DNA of 64,000 nucleotides from Hetaerina americana (GCA_022747635.1 JAKTNV010000088.1:673501-737500), one strand, 5' to 3'. Shown: positions 1-10,761, counted from the first letter of the stretch. Notes: generated by a model not told the origin, from the letters alone. Made by a program: numbers and translations.

Positions 1-14
1 ACAACACTTTCTTA

Positions 15-625
15 TTAGCCAAATGCGGCCGCTTTAGATTGATTTATTTGCTCAAACGTTGAAATAAGTTCGCATACTACTTGCAACTGATATTTTTCCC
101 TTTTTAAGATGAATGAATAAGTCAATGAATCTTCCCATCTTCCATACAGGTTTCTCATGTCCAAATCATTAGTTAATATGCGATATACCGCACTTTTTGA
201 AATGCCTACTATGTCTACTAGCTCGCGCACTTTCAGTCGACGATCATCCGCTATCATTTTGTGAATTTTCTTCACCGTTTCTGAAGTCGTCACCTCATTT
301 GGTCGACAAATGCGATCGTCGTCTTGACAGCTCTTTGTTGTAAACGGAGTAGACTCACCCAGAATAGAATCCAGTTGAGCTTTTTTATTGGTTGGGCTGA
401 GACCTTTCAAATAAAAGTATTGTATCACATAACGATGACGAATATTCTCCATTTTCACAAATTCACTGAAAACGTTCACTGTTGATGACTGCCAAATAAA
501 TAATAAACAACGTGGCGTCTTCAAACTTGAAACAAATGCTTTCTAGATTGCGTACTTTCTAATGCACGGATATTTTTTAAGCAACTACCACCATCTCAAG
601 GTCAGGCCGGGTACTTTGGTAATAT

Positions 626-632
<7 letters not shown>
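15..632 (-). mobile_element. mariner transposase N-terminal relic, cut by the window edge
   Basis: Reading leftwards, a frame open from about 524 to 15 contains a mariner-type N-terminus. A likely Met is near 452, followed by a first helix-turn-helix and then a stretch containing VRELVDIVGISKSAVYRIL, which is the second helix-turn-helix of mariner transposases. The motif GRPxEVTT, typical of the linker between the two, is seen as CRPNEVTT. After about residue 130 the match breaks up and the frame stops at 15, before the catalytic DD(34)D domain, which would lie outside the window or is lost. The flank at 600-630 next to a (TA)n tract could be the terminal repeat, but I cannot pair it. Family membership is firm; function is unlikely. 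Confidence 0.85.

Positions 633-700
<68 letters not shown>
632..700. repeat. (TA)n microsatellite
   Basis: Nearly pure TA dinucleotides of about 70 bp directly beyond the presumed end of the mariner relic. Mariners insert at TA. Confidence 0.97.
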
Positions 701-706
<6 letters not shown>

Positions 707-2264
707 CATACATAGACTGGTTAAGACTCTTCAACGAATATCCCGTAACCAGATTCATTTTTCCCCAAAATCATTCTACATTGGTAAAAAAATATTTTCC
801 TACTGTCCAAAATAATTATGTCCGGGGCGATTAGCTATCTTCTTCTTTGTGTTGTCAAATATTTTGCCTCATTTGAATATACTTGTATTCATAAAATCTC
901 TTTCACTGGATACAATGGAGTTTTGATGAGAAAAAATGATTAAGAAATCTTGGATAAAATCATAGGTCTCTAAAAAGATCCCGACTCCCAAAATTGACAT
1001 CCCAAACGGCCATTTAAATGGACAAAGGATATTTGATTATTATATTTACAGTTTTCGCTACTATAAGCGATGGATCAAAGAGTCAATATTTTTTTTACAA
1101 TTAGAAAAAAATCACTTCATAGTTTCATTTGTTAAAGCTATTTTAAGTTCCACATTGAGCGATACAGAATTCTGAGAGCGAAAATTTCCCGTTTAAAACT
1201 CTATCGGAGGTATTTGTATAATTATTATTATAATTACGATGGAATTGCGTGATAACAACGCCGGCGGAAACAATCGACAAACGATTTGTTTGTTTACGTA
1301 TTTACAGGCGACAACAATCAGTAAACGATTAGCTCGTTTATTTATCCCAGGCGGAAACAAACGGAAAAGGATTTCATTCTATTTTTTAGATGTTCTAACG
1401 TAGGGAATAAATTTGAAGATTGGAAAACAACCGACAGGACCATAATGCACTCTTGTTATAACATTTTTGTGCCGCTTTCAGTGTCGTTAGAATGTGAGTT
1501 CTTCTAGATTAATCCCATTAAGTAGAATTGTAAATCCAAATAATTTTATAACATGGCTCCAAACGAGAATTTTGACGGAAAATTTGATAGTCTTAAATGT
1601 TTGAGGTTTGAATAATTTTGATACAGTGATCATGAACAATCTGCTTAACTATTTTCCTCCAGAACTCTTTCCATCATTCCTTTGTTTGTCATATTATTCC
1701 TCCAAATAGTTCCCAACACCTCTTGGTCACAGAGAAACTTCAAAGGCTACCGGTATTCTTCACTTTAATCATCACTGGTAAAAAATACATTTTTAAACTG
1801 ACTTGTCTATGCTTTAGTAACGCAAATTCATGAGCTGTTTTTATAACTGCAATAACACGTATACAGTCTTGTAATTTATACTACAGAGAGTTTAAAATAA
1901 AGGCTATCAGGAACAAACTGTAGACAGCACGTTGTAAATACTGCCCCCGGTTGCTTATTATGAAACGCCAAAGTTACCTCTTCCGTCTGAAAGTTCAACT
2001 GGAGATAACTTACCTGTAAACATCCTAAAAAGGTCAAATGTTTGAGCTACTGAAGAAAAACATGACTATCACTAAGTTTCTAAGGATAAACAAAGTTCAA
2101 AACAAATATTTTTTTTTAATTGTTCGCTTGAACTGGTCAATAAATCTTAAATTTCATACTCAATTTACGTAATTTCAAAAATAACGCTAGTTAATCGAAA
2201 ACATTTACTGTTCTGCAGTTCGGTTATTTTATGGGGTGAAAAATGGTTCATTTTTTAACTCTGA
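701..2264. other. No gene seen; contains a short 3-unit tandem repeat
   Basis: AT-rich sequence with frequent stops in all frames and no recognised element. The exception is three degenerate head-to-tail units starting at 1263, 1307 and 1350, each opening with GGCGRMAACAA followed by AAACGATT-like sequence. Confidence 0.6.
1263..1392. repeat. Degenerate 43-44-bp tandem repeat, three units
   Basis: Units begin GGCGGAAACAATCGACAAAC, GGCGACAACAATCAGTAAAC and GGCGGAAACAAACGGAAAAG with periods of 44 and 43 bp. Each has a T-rich second half. Old tandem duplication; function unknown. Confidence 0.6.
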
Positions 2265-3130
2265 GGTTAATAGTAATATATGTTTATTTGCCGGCGATAC
2301 GGTGGTACAGAGAGATATCTGCCTTTCTGAGAATTAATTAACTTTAGCAGATGACCTAAATGGTCGTACAGCGCTGGTGCGCCGCTTGGCCATTGGAATT
2401 AAACTTACTGAGCGTAAAAGAGTTGTCGAAAAGTGCTGAGTAGTGATGGATATTTGGAATAAGAGCGAATCCCACCCGAACGTCTACTGGATTAGGAATA
2501 CGGAAATAGACACTGTAGACTAGATTAAATATTTAGACGTTGCCCTCACTCACGGCCTCTCCTGAGCGAAACGCATACGGGGAATATGTGGACAAGCTAA
2601 CGAAAAATTGAATTGGAATTAATAGAAGAGTACTGGGTAAACGTGTTGAAAAGTCAAAGGGAAATGTTATCCGTCGTTGGTTAGGCCTCACTTATAATAT
2701 TCTGCAAGTGTATGGGATCCTCTTGAAGTTGGATTGATTGCCGAATTGGATCGCGTGCAGCGTAGAGGAACTAGATTTGTAAAACGTTGTTATGATATTA
2801 GAGCAGCTAGGCTGGGAATCACTTAATGGAGCGAAGGTTACATTACAGATTGAAGCTCTTGCATTGATTGTAAGGGCGTCTCTTTAGCAGTGATGTTGAA
2901 AATGTATTATTACCCCCAATTGTACTACGGCAGGACAGATCATGAGAATAAAATTAGAGAGATTAAGTGTAGAACAGATAGATTTAAGACGTCATTTTTC
3001 CCATATAGAGTCAGAATAAAATAGCGTTTGTCCGAGCATTATAGGATAGAAAGTATTTTGGGGTAATAGTATTCTCTTGTGTAATCACACCCTGTCAGAC
3101 ATTCTTGCGGTATCTTTTAGGGTACCATGT
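2265..3130 (+). mobile_element. LINE-C relic (CR1/Jockey-like reverse transcriptase, 3' part)
   Basis: Broken frames still read through the end of a non-LTR reverse transcriptase. An FA(G)DTVVQRDI motif (the FADD box, second half decayed) is near 2290. It is followed by thumb-domain sequence (KHIRGICGQAN-like), a VRPHLEYAASIWDP-like block near 2680-2720 and LDRVQRRGTRFVKRCYD near 2750. The same order recurs at 13.7, 33, 36, 54.3 and 57.4 kb, so this is a repeat family. The 3' end near 3085-3127 is a decayed version of the family stem-loop. Several frameshifts and stops make it a dead copy. Confidence 0.8.
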
Positions 3131-3589
3131 TAATAAAAATAATAAATTGTTTGGTAGGAACTTTTAACATACGGAAAAGATTGCTCAGTAATTAGTGAAT
3201 TCAAAATCCGCATTACTAATTTTTCATTATTTTTGTTCATACGCTAATTTTAGAATTGCGTACACTGAAAAATTTGACGCTGTTGAATTTCTATCGCACC
3301 TTGAAAAAATGATAATGGTTTAAACTCGTATCAATGTGCCGAAAAATGTTGGAGAAAAGAATTCCTGCTTGAAATCACGTAGGCCATTTTACCGAATACT
3401 TAACGACATTCATTGCACCAAAATATTTCGGTTCAGACAACTCACAATCGTTGCATATGAAAGACTACTTAGTCATTAAACGCTACTTAAAAATACGAAA
3501 ATATTTTAAAAATATGTTCGTACATCCATTACATCGCCAGTGTACACATTTTTTATTAGTGGCATCTATAGGATTAGGGGAGGCTTTTT
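3131..3589. other. No feature seen
   Basis: AT-rich, no long frame and no recognised repeat. Confidence 0.5.
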
Positions 3590-3870
3590 AGTGGACCTCG
3601 CTCTCCACCCCATAGTCTCTCTCAGCATTTTCTGTATCTATTGGTCCTGTCGTCTTCAATTTTCTCCCAGCAAGCCTCTCTTTTCCCATCTCACATTGCC
3701 AAGAATTTTTTCGGTTGCATTCCTGTCTTTTCGTTTTAATTTCCCTATTATTCTCTCCTCACGTGTATCTAAAAAACACTGATCTAAAGTAATCCTGATG
3801 CCTCAACGACCAAGTTTCCAATCCGCCCTAAACTACACCCCACATTGAATTTTTCATTTGCCTTTCCTGT
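3590..3870 (-). mobile_element. LINE-A relic fragment
   Basis: On the reverse strand the order of short blocks (cccagcaagcctctcttttc, then the tcaacgaccaagtttccaat block) matches better preserved LINE-A copies at 36.5, 48.2 and 60.1 kb. It is heavily decayed. Confidence 0.5.
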
Positions 3871-4846
3871 GCATCTTTGCTCAAGGTGCCTCAGAATACA
3901 GACATTATCTATCCATCTATAATTTTTACGAAGCTTTATACGTTAAAGGGTCGTTTTTTTGTCGTATTATTATTATTTGAATATGCCTAAAAATATTGGA
4001 AAAAAGGAACAGCCTAACCAAATATATCCAGACATCCGAATTCCGAAATCAATTATCTTGTAGTTATGTCTCCTGTAGTTATTTCCCGTCCTTCTTGTAA
4101 ACAAATAATTCCTACGGGTCAACTTTCCGAAAGGAAAGGAATTTCTTCGGGCCTTTATGAATTTGATTCCTCAAATTAAGGCGAATGGTGGTATCTAACT
4201 GATCATTGCCTAAGATCGGGTCGTAGGGATAAGGAGGAGGAAGGGAGGGTTGCGGGGAAGGAGGGGATGTTCTGGTTGCTATCACTCGTGGATTCCGATC
4301 CCCATCGGGGACCATTGCGGTTTGTCTTGGCAACAGGGATGTGGCTGGCGGGAGCGGGGAAGAGAGAGAGAGAGATGGCGGGAGGGGAGATAGATACGTG
4401 GCAGTGGCAAGGATTGAATATAGGCTAGGGTACATCTGTATCTTCATTATACCCCTTGAGGTTCTCCATCTGGGGAGTGTAGCAGCGGGTTGCTATTGCG
4501 CTCAGGTTAACTTTAAGTTTTCGCCAGAGGGAACTGAGATTGAAATTTATTTTTATCCTTAAATTGTTGTTTGGGCAATAAAGTTCGTTCCTAATGCGAT
4601 AGCGTATTGCGAAGGAGTACCGGATATTAATCCTGGGCGATCATATGGCCAAAAATGGGTCGGGGGCCTCATTGATTGTGTCAGTAAAAAATGTAACTCC
4701 ATCCCCTGCACCTTCCTTCTTTGTCGGGAGTAAAATAGTAAGGGATTGGGCAGGAGCCAGTATAATTTAGGAGATCAGATTTTGGATTAGTGTGATGGCG
4801 TACCAATAATTACTATATACATATTAATGTACTCTTGTGCCTGTGC

Positions 4847-4849
<3 letters not shown>
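3871..4849. other. No gene seen; GC-richer patch at 4190-4420
   Basis: The patch is purine-rich on the + strand (GGAGG/GAGAGA runs), which removes stop codons from the opposite strand and creates an apparent 111-codon frame. No domain is recognisable. Confidence 0.5.
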
Positions 4850-4852
<3 letters not shown>

Positions 4853-4908
<56 letters not shown>

Positions 4909-4932
4909 TTAATTATTTATTTATTTATTTAA
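4853..4932. repeat. (TA)n and (TTTA)n microsatellite
   Basis: Pure TA followed by TTTA repeats; a second TTTA run lies at 5005-5025. Confidence 0.95.
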
Positions 4933-4939
4933 TTATATA

Positions 4940-5004
4940 TAGCAAGCATATTTATGCTTGTGATCTACTCGATTCCACCTTCTCCATCATTTCTGTTTGT
5001 TCTT
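4940..5004 (+). repeat. SINE-B tail fragment
   Basis: Contains the SINE-B 3' block CTTGTGATCTACTCGATTCC and the following accttctccatcatt sequence, as in the full copy at 12.2 kb. Confidence 0.6.
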
Positions 5005-5031
5005 TATTTATTTATTTATTTATTGATATAT

Positions 5032-5220
5032 ATGGGATGATGAAGACTGTAACAGAGGGGAGAATGGTAGGCAAACGAGGAAAGGGCAGGAGCAGGATAG
5101 AGATGTTGGACAGGATGAAGGGAAGAAGGAAGTACTCAGAGAAGAAGGACTTGATTTAGAGTAAGTTGCTGGATTTTGTGTTGTTAGGAGTCATAAAATA
5201 TTTATCTGGTGGTTGTGTCC
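5032..5220 (+). mobile_element. LINE-A 3' end (5'-truncated)
   Basis: Encodes the terminal part of the LINE-A protein: MMKTVTEGRMVGKRGKGRSR, then a YSEKKDLI block, and then the 3' untranslated region ending in a gtggttgtgtcc motif. Compare the reverse-strand copies at 7.1 and 60.1 kb. 5' truncation is typical of target-primed reverse transcription. Confidence 0.8.
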
Positions 5221-5324
5221 ATCAGAAACCTGTTGTAACCGGTATATTGCCATATTACAATTAACATATGCATATATATTTATACCTATGAAAGGACGTT
5301 TATATATTGTACATATGTATATAG

Positions 5325-5375
5325 GTGACGCGGTAGTTCAGGAGGAGGGCGTTGGGCTTCTGACCAAACTGTTCA
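5325..5375 (+). repeat. SINE-A tRNA-head fragment
   Basis: The block gacgcggtagttcaggagga followed by gcgttgggcttctgaccaa matches the tRNA-like head of SINE-A at 26.5 kb. The body is absent. Confidence 0.45.
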
Positions 5376-5775
5376 GTTTAATTTGTATGAACATGCATAT
5401 TTTCAAACGTTGAATGCATAAATACTCGTACTTCTAGGAAAGGGATCCATAAAAATGCGTTCTTGCCTGCCATGGGATCATAGTATCCATATTGCATGAA
5501 TATTTACTTCTAAAGGGAGATAGTTTGGGAAGTAACAGTAATTAGACTGTCTAATATATGTAGATAATGAGTACAAAATTAGGACCACCTTGAACTTCAA
5601 CGTCATTAAATCGAAAATATTAAGGGCGTACTTTTCTTGTTATTATCTTAAGTCCAATTAAGTAGTAACTCTACCTATTGCAAGAATCCGCCTAGTAGTT
5701 TAGGTCTAACTCGTTGAATTGGCTAAAATATTTTAAACAGTTTAAATGAATAGAGTATCATTAGACGGAAGTTAA
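5376..5775. other. No feature seen
   Basis: AT-rich unique sequence. Confidence 0.5.
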
Positions 5776-6320
5776 GTGATTGATTTTCCCCTGATTATAT
5801 TGCAGACACAAAGGAATGTTCCAAACCATTCCAAAAGTTTTAGCTCATACGCGGTCTTCGCATTAATTCGGATCTTGCCATTTTCAGGTACCGATGAAGG
5901 TATCATTAGTATTTCCAAAGAATTTACGCGATCCCACGACGCTGCTCTGCATCATTCGAGAAAGATTGCGATTGGCTGTCGTCTCCAATACCAAGGTGCC
6001 CAACGCAGGAATACATATGGAATATACGAGGGACGGAAAATATGTCCCTTTCCTTTCCCTCCCTTTTCAACTCTTCCCTTGGAGCTGCTCGCCCTCTTCA
6101 CAAAAATCCCTTATCCCCCCACCCTTCCCCTCCCGCCGTTTGGAACAGTTACTGGGTCCCAGGCGTCCCATCTTTCAGCTCCTTATCTCTCCTTCCGCCC
6201 TCTCAATTCTCCCACGACTAAACTCCCTCTAAATCTCTCCCCTTCGCTCCATATTTCCTTCGTTTGTTTCTTTCTCTCTTGCTCTCACTTTCACCATTTC
6301 TTACTATCTATGTAAAGGCA
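5776..6320. other. Pyrimidine-rich segment with a probably spurious 179-codon frame
   Basis: From about 6030 to 6300 the + strand is almost all C and T. Stop codons contain purines, so frames stay open by composition alone. The predicted protein is Pro/Ser/Leu/Phe-rich, has no recognisable domain, and a second overlapping frame is equally open. I see no splice-site or start context arguing for an exon. Confidence 0.5.
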
Positions 6321-6345
6321 GGGTATGTGCGTGTGCGTACATTAT

Positions 6346-6347
<2 letters not shown>

Positions 6348-6421
<74 letters not shown>

Positions 6422-6467
6422 ATAATGAATATCATTATATAAAAATATATGTATATATGTGTATATA

Positions 6468-6512
<45 letters not shown>
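6348..6512. repeat. (TA)n/(TG)n compound microsatellite
   Basis: Two TA tracts separated by a short (GT)n run and an AT-rich spacer. Confidence 0.95.
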
Positions 6513-6559
6513 GATGAAGATCGCTCTTCAGCAACGACACAAATATATAAGAACTTTGA

Positions 6560-6655
6560 TTTAAACGTTTGAACACAGAGAAAGTACACTATCATACAGA
6601 CGACCGTGCCGTAGAAACGTCAAAACTGAATATATGAGTGTCCTTTCTCCGTGTT
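6560..6655 (+). mobile_element. PLE terminus, family 1, with hammerhead-like core
   Basis: A roughly 35-bp imperfect inverted repeat (left arm 6563-6596, right arm 6632-6655) encloses a hammerhead-ribozyme-like core. The first box is CAGACGA (6597-6603; canonical CUGAUGA, position 7 free). It is followed by a degenerate stem II, then GAAAC (6614-6618) and GUC (6619-6621), the expected cleavage context. The arms would be stem I. The same structure recurs at 27.37-27.53 kb. Hammerheads are known in PLE termini. Box 1 differs at U4 and stem II pairs poorly, so activity is doubtful. Confidence 0.6.
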
Positions 6656-6718
6656 TCTGAGTTAAAAATTTGCAAAACAAAGTGTATAAATAAATAAATA
6701 TATATATTGTATACCAAG

Positions 6719-6845
6719 ATAGCACTAGTGAGCAATAACAAAAACACAGAAGCACACAAAAAAGAAACTCTCACGTATTCCAAATTTTCGGTGGCGATAG
6801 CTACCTTTCTCAAGGCAGGGAAGGGACTGAGGAAAGATTTCAGTG
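6719..6845 (-). mobile_element. Solo 3' end of the same PLE family as the intact copy
   Basis: Its reverse complement reads AAAGGTAGCTATCGCCACCG, then AAAATTTGG, ACGTGAGAGTTTC, a T/G-rich stretch and CACTAGTGCTA. This is the same order as the 3' UTR of the intact PLE at 16.94-17.05 kb. No coding sequence is attached, so this is a severely 5'-truncated insertion. Confidence 0.75.
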
Positions 6846-6849
6846 GGAT

Positions 6850-6851
<2 letters not shown>

Positions 6852-6921
<70 letters not shown>

Positions 6922-6925
6922 GTAT
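6852..6925. repeat. (TA)n microsatellite
   Basis: About 70 bp of TA, adjoining the solo PLE end on one side and a LINE-A end on the other. Confidence 0.95.
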
Positions 6926-6929
6926 TTAT

Positions 6930-7285
6930 TTATTCTACCGGTTATTGTAGGTTTAGGTCGGACACGGCCTATAGAGCCTCCCATAACCAAGAAAATAATC
7001 TGAAATCTACAATTAGTCCCTGAGGAACAACACTTTTTAAAATTTTATCAATACGGCACTACCGCTTTCATTATACAGGTGACATCTTTAGGTACATGTA
7101 TGCCCTTCTTCAATTCTCCATACTTATTTCTACCCTTTATTCCATCCAACATGACAATGCCATTCCTTTCCCATTCTCGTTTGCCCAACTTTCTCCCCTC
7201 TATCACAATCTTAAACAACCCGTCACCAATCAATATGAATCGCTCTGAATCCATCTTCCCTGCTTTCTTTAGATACACTGAAGGG
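6930..7285 (-). mobile_element. LINE-A 3' end (5'-truncated)
   Basis: The reverse strand encodes KIVIEGRKLGKREWERNGIV, MLDGIKGRNKYGELKKG and then the 3' UTR, ending at the ctaccggttattgtagg block (6935). Start codons and upstream RT are absent. Confidence 0.8.
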
Positions 7286-7509
7286 GTATTTTAATAGGGT
7301 GAACGAAGGGTTGTGGAAGATATAGGGCAATAATTTGAAAAGCTTACTTGGGTGAAATGGTATTATTGTATATAGCATGTCTATGTGTTAGTCGAATTTC
7401 GCTTCTTACTTATCAAATTCTAGCTTGTACGTTATTGAATAAATTTCTAATTGCATCCTAAGGTGCAATTATTTGTTAGATGATAGAATATGTATTTGCA
7501 TGCGTGTAA
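7286..7509. other. No feature seen
   Basis: AT-rich unique sequence. Confidence 0.4.
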
Positions 7510-7672
7510 AATGAAAGGATTTTTGCATGAATGTATGCGCCACTCTGGGTATAGGTTTGCATGTATGTGTTGATTCTGCAGATGGTTTTGTTCCTTTTTA
7601 CGGTCGGTCACCTAACACCCCCCGCCACACGCCATTGCTGCGACCTGCGGTGTATTAAGTAGAGATGTTAGT
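7510..7672 (+). repeat. GTAGAT repeat (short SINE-like element)
   Basis: Begins GGATTTTTGCATGAATGTATG, passes through TTGCAT/ATGGTTTTGTTCC and the gtcacctaacacc block. It ends in the stem-loop region (cccgccacacgcc ... tgcggtgtatt) and AAGTAGAGATG. The order matches copies at 32.0, 45.6 and 54.2 kb. The terminal stem is partly mutated here. Confidence 0.75.
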
Positions 7673-8394
7673 CGATGAAATTGCTGCGGTGTAGAGTAAG
7701 GTGAAAATACTGCCAGGATATGTATACAGAAGTAATAATTATTTTTGCAATTTACATGCATATATAATTTATTAATTTATGCATCTAATTTTTAGGCACA
7801 CATCATTTGTCAAGTGTATTCCATGAAAATTAAGTTTTTTCAGGGAAAAAAATCGCCCATTTCTATCCAAGTGTTACGTGTATCTATCTTTGCATGCTAA
7901 CGAGAAAAAGAAATTTTTGCTTTTCCACAGATTTATTTGTATCGTACAACGCGTTTCAGTCCATCGAATTATCTTCGGGTACAAGACAAGATTCAGCTTG
8001 TGTTACATCGTATTTATACCTTTTTGAGGAAGGGGGGATGAAAAGAGTGAGGAGTAAGATAGGCGGGGACAAAGAGGGGAATTAAACCCAAAGAAACAGA
8101 GAAATTAAATAAATGGAGAGGTAAAGAGAGGGAGGAGATAAGCACTTGAGATCATTATTTGAAAGGACTGTGAGTAGCTGGTATCCTGGCAGTAGAAAGA
8201 AGGGAAGAATAAAGAAGGGTTAAGCTGGAAGGGGAGATGGAAGGGATATAGTCAGGTTGAGGGATGAGGTATAACTGATTCTAAGAAGGACATTATCAGG
8301 GAAGGATTGTTCGACACATACTGAGAGTGGCAGGTAGGGGATGATTGGATGGGAAAATAGGCAAAGGCAGGAGGGAAACGGGATTCTGAGGAGA
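7673..8394. other. No gene seen; purine-rich from 8020 to 8400
   Basis: The purine-rich stretch keeps reverse frames open by composition. No domain recognised before the PLE relic begins. Confidence 0.5.
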
Positions 8395-8916
8395 GGAGAG
8401 TGGTTTATGAAAATATTTTCATTTAAAAGAACATTGATATTTAATTTTATAATTTCAAGTTGCTCTAAAATGTCAAGTATTTTGCCCTTATTTTCGTAGG
8501 GTAGAATCTCATAATTAATTATACATGAGTGGGATGATTGTAGTGTATGCTTAGTTACGAGCGATTCCACCAAAAAAGTCCCCCAGCATCTTTCATGTTC
8601 TTTTATTCTAGTCTTGAGACTTCTACCGGTCTGGCATATATGGCTAGCTCATGTCACAGGAATCACAATTCACTTTGTTAATGCCAGATTATAAGAGGGG
8701 TTCTAATTTGTCTTTATTGCGGCAAAGGATTTTCCCCAGAGTATTCGGATTACGAAATGATACATAAAACTTTCTTTTATTACATTTTCGGACAATCTTA
8801 TCGGAAAGATCACCCACAAACAATAGACGACACCACTTTTTGGGCTTTTCTTGTGTTGGAATAGACCAACAAGGCCAAGGCCATTCATTATTGAGCCAAT
8901 TTCTCCTCACCATCAC
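8395..8916 (-). pseudogene. PLE C-terminal GIY-YIG endonuclease relic
   Basis: Reverse frames, broken by stops, read in order: VGDLSDKIVRKCNKRKFYVS with an FRN-T-L--I stretch (the PLE linker before the endonuclease), CDSCDMS, QTGRSLKTRIKEHER (core after the YIG of GIY-YIG nucleases), then VTKHTLQSSHSCIINYEIL and an EQLEIIKLN tail matching the end of PLE proteins. This family differs from the intact PLE at 14.2 kb, whose corresponding core reads YYIGQTTTPLNIRINNHR. The RT half is missing. Dead copy. Confidence 0.8.
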
Positions 8917-8929
8917 GTTTCATGCACCC

Positions 8930-9290
8930 CTACTCGATATTTCAACTCCTCATCATTGACTCTTTTCAATTAATACGCCACACATGTCACGTTAACATGT
9001 CTCCTGGATAATTTTTCCTGACTTACTCCTCCATTTTCCTTCACTTCCCTTACTCGAATGACTGAAATGCTCAAGGAAACGGTTCACTTCTCATAAGAGC
9101 GAAATCTTATTTGCCTATCGCAATTCTAATTCTCATGTCCCTACTTATTTGACCATCTTGGTTCTAGGAATGCCAAAGATAGGTGAACTTCTCTACCTTC
9201 TCTAGTTTTTTAATGACGTATACTAACTTAGCCTCCTTCCTTCCTTGGAACGTCATTACATTATCATACGTTGCATGGTATAACTGCTTA
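8930..9290 (-). mobile_element. LINE-A relic fragment (middle part)
   Basis: The block gaccatcttggttctaggaa followed by gataggtgaacttctctacc and tctagtttttt corresponds to the block at 36.73-36.79 kb in the long LINE-A copy. Diverged, with no open frame. Confidence 0.55.
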
Positions 9291-9295
9291 AATTA

Positions 9296-9395
9296 TGCAT
9301 CTACATATGCACAATACCCTTTAAGCCGCCGCAAGGGTGTGCTGCAAGGGGGTGTTAGTACACTACCCGTTAAATGAAACACAACCACATTATAA
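9296..9395 (-). repeat. GTAGAT repeat fragment
   Basis: Starts gcatctacatatg and shows the stem-loop side aagccgccgcaagggtgtg, then tgttagtacactacccgtta and aaacacaaccacat. This is the reverse complement of the short-repeat 3' half. Confidence 0.6.
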
Positions 9396-9459
9396 ATTGT
9401 TGAGTAGCTTCAGGCGTGATGTGGTGGAAGTCGAACATAATAAATAAATGATCGTAGCA

Positions 9460-9550
9460 CTTTTCCACTTGATACCATTTTTTCATCTTGATGAAGATGC
9501 AATACATCGAAACCCGGTCGTAAAATAAAAAAAATTATATCAAGTAGAAG
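9460..9550 (+). mobile_element. PLE terminus, family 2, with the best-formed hammerhead-like structure
   Basis: Stem I arms are visible as ccacttgata..atttttt (9465-9483) against aaaaaaa..tatcaagtag (9528-9547). Box 1 is C-UUGAUGA (9487-9494), that is CUGAUGA with C3 changed to U. Stem II is GATG/CATC (9496-9499 with 9505-9508) around a 5-nt loop. Box 2 is GAAAC (9509-9513). Stem III is ACC/GGU and the cleavage triplet is GUC (9517-9519). No PLE coding sequence is attached. Confidence 0.6.
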
Positions 9551-9684
9551 TTATCAGTTATCAGTTATTTATTATAAATTGTATTAACAAAAATATTTCA
9601 AACTGATAAGAACCTGATGGTGTACTCGTATCAAGGACGTTATCCTAAACGGATAGGATTATTACATGCGAATAATACATTTAT

Positions 9685-9850
9685 GTACATCTATATAATA
9701 CCCCGCAAGCCACCGTAGGGGCGTGTGGCGGGGGAGGGGGGGTTAGGTCAACTCCCGTTATTAAGAATAAAACCGCATGCAAAATTCACAAATCCATGCC
9801 AATCTATGCAAACAAAATCGTATATATTCATGCAGAAATCTTTCAGATTA
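9685..9850 (-). repeat. GTAGAT repeat, near full length
   Basis: The reverse complement of taccccgcaagccaccgtag, then gggcgtgtggcgggg, gttaggtcaactcccgttat, aaaaccgcatgcaaaa and attcatgcagaaatctt covers the whole element. The terminal stem is intact: GCGGGG pairs with CCCCGC, and GTG pairs with CAC inside it. Confidence 0.75.
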
Positions 9851-10665
9851 TCGTTTAACTGAATGATTGTGGCACAATTGTCACACTTTTTCGTTTATTT
9901 CTTCTATTCTCTCTTTTTGCTTACCTTTCTCTCTCTGTGCTAATACCTCCAATTCCACCGTTCCCTTCCGTTTATCTATTTCCTTCCTTTATCGTCTTTT
10001 TCTTTTTGGTATTTCCTTTTGTGTAAAGGGCACAGGCATCCGTTTTCCTCCCCCCTTAATCAATTCATCCTCCCAACAACATTCAGCCAAGTTTTCCTTT
10101 ATTCCAACAATCCTACCCCGACAAACTCTAGGACGGCGTAGGCAGATGCCATCCCTTTAACTTTCTTCCCTTACTTGCTACGGGAGATTCAACTCACCCG
10201 CTCCTGTCAAAACTTGCCCTATGGTCAGAATCTTTCAGGTAAAAAAAGAAAAGAAATTCGAATCACCGATGCTTGTTGAAAAGAGTAAGGAGTGAGTCAT
10301 GGGAAAGCAGAGATGGTTATACTATATAGTATTCGATTTTTCTGAGGTGAAGAGGGAATACAGGGAGAAATACCGTATCTGCCCATCTATAAAGCGCGCG
10401 TCATCTATACAAAAATTTTCAGATAATCGAAAAAATGACGAGGCGCGGCATGTAATGACATTTGGAAATATCCAAACATAGACGTATTTTTACACACCCA
10501 CATCCGATATAGACGACACGCTATATATAATTTTTACGCGCATATAATTATGTAAATACAGATACACACGTTCATGATAACTATGAAGCCCTGGGCGCGC
10601 GGTATCTATACAAATTCATGATAACTACAAAGTTCTGGGTGCGCGTTATCGATGGGAAAATACGG

Positions 10666-10667
<2 letters not shown>
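9851..10667. other. No gene seen
   Basis: A pyrimidine-rich stretch at 9880-10130 gives a composition-driven open frame. A diverged direct repeat of about 50 bp (ttcatgataactatgaagcc / ttcatgataactacaaagtt) occurs at 10573 and 10615. Confidence 0.5.

Positions 10668-10761
<94 letters not shown>

Noticed and set aside
5776..6315. 179-codon forward frame
   Set aside because: The strand is pyrimidine-rich, so stops are rare by composition; overlapping frames are equally open and the product is low-complexity Pro/Ser/Leu with no domain.
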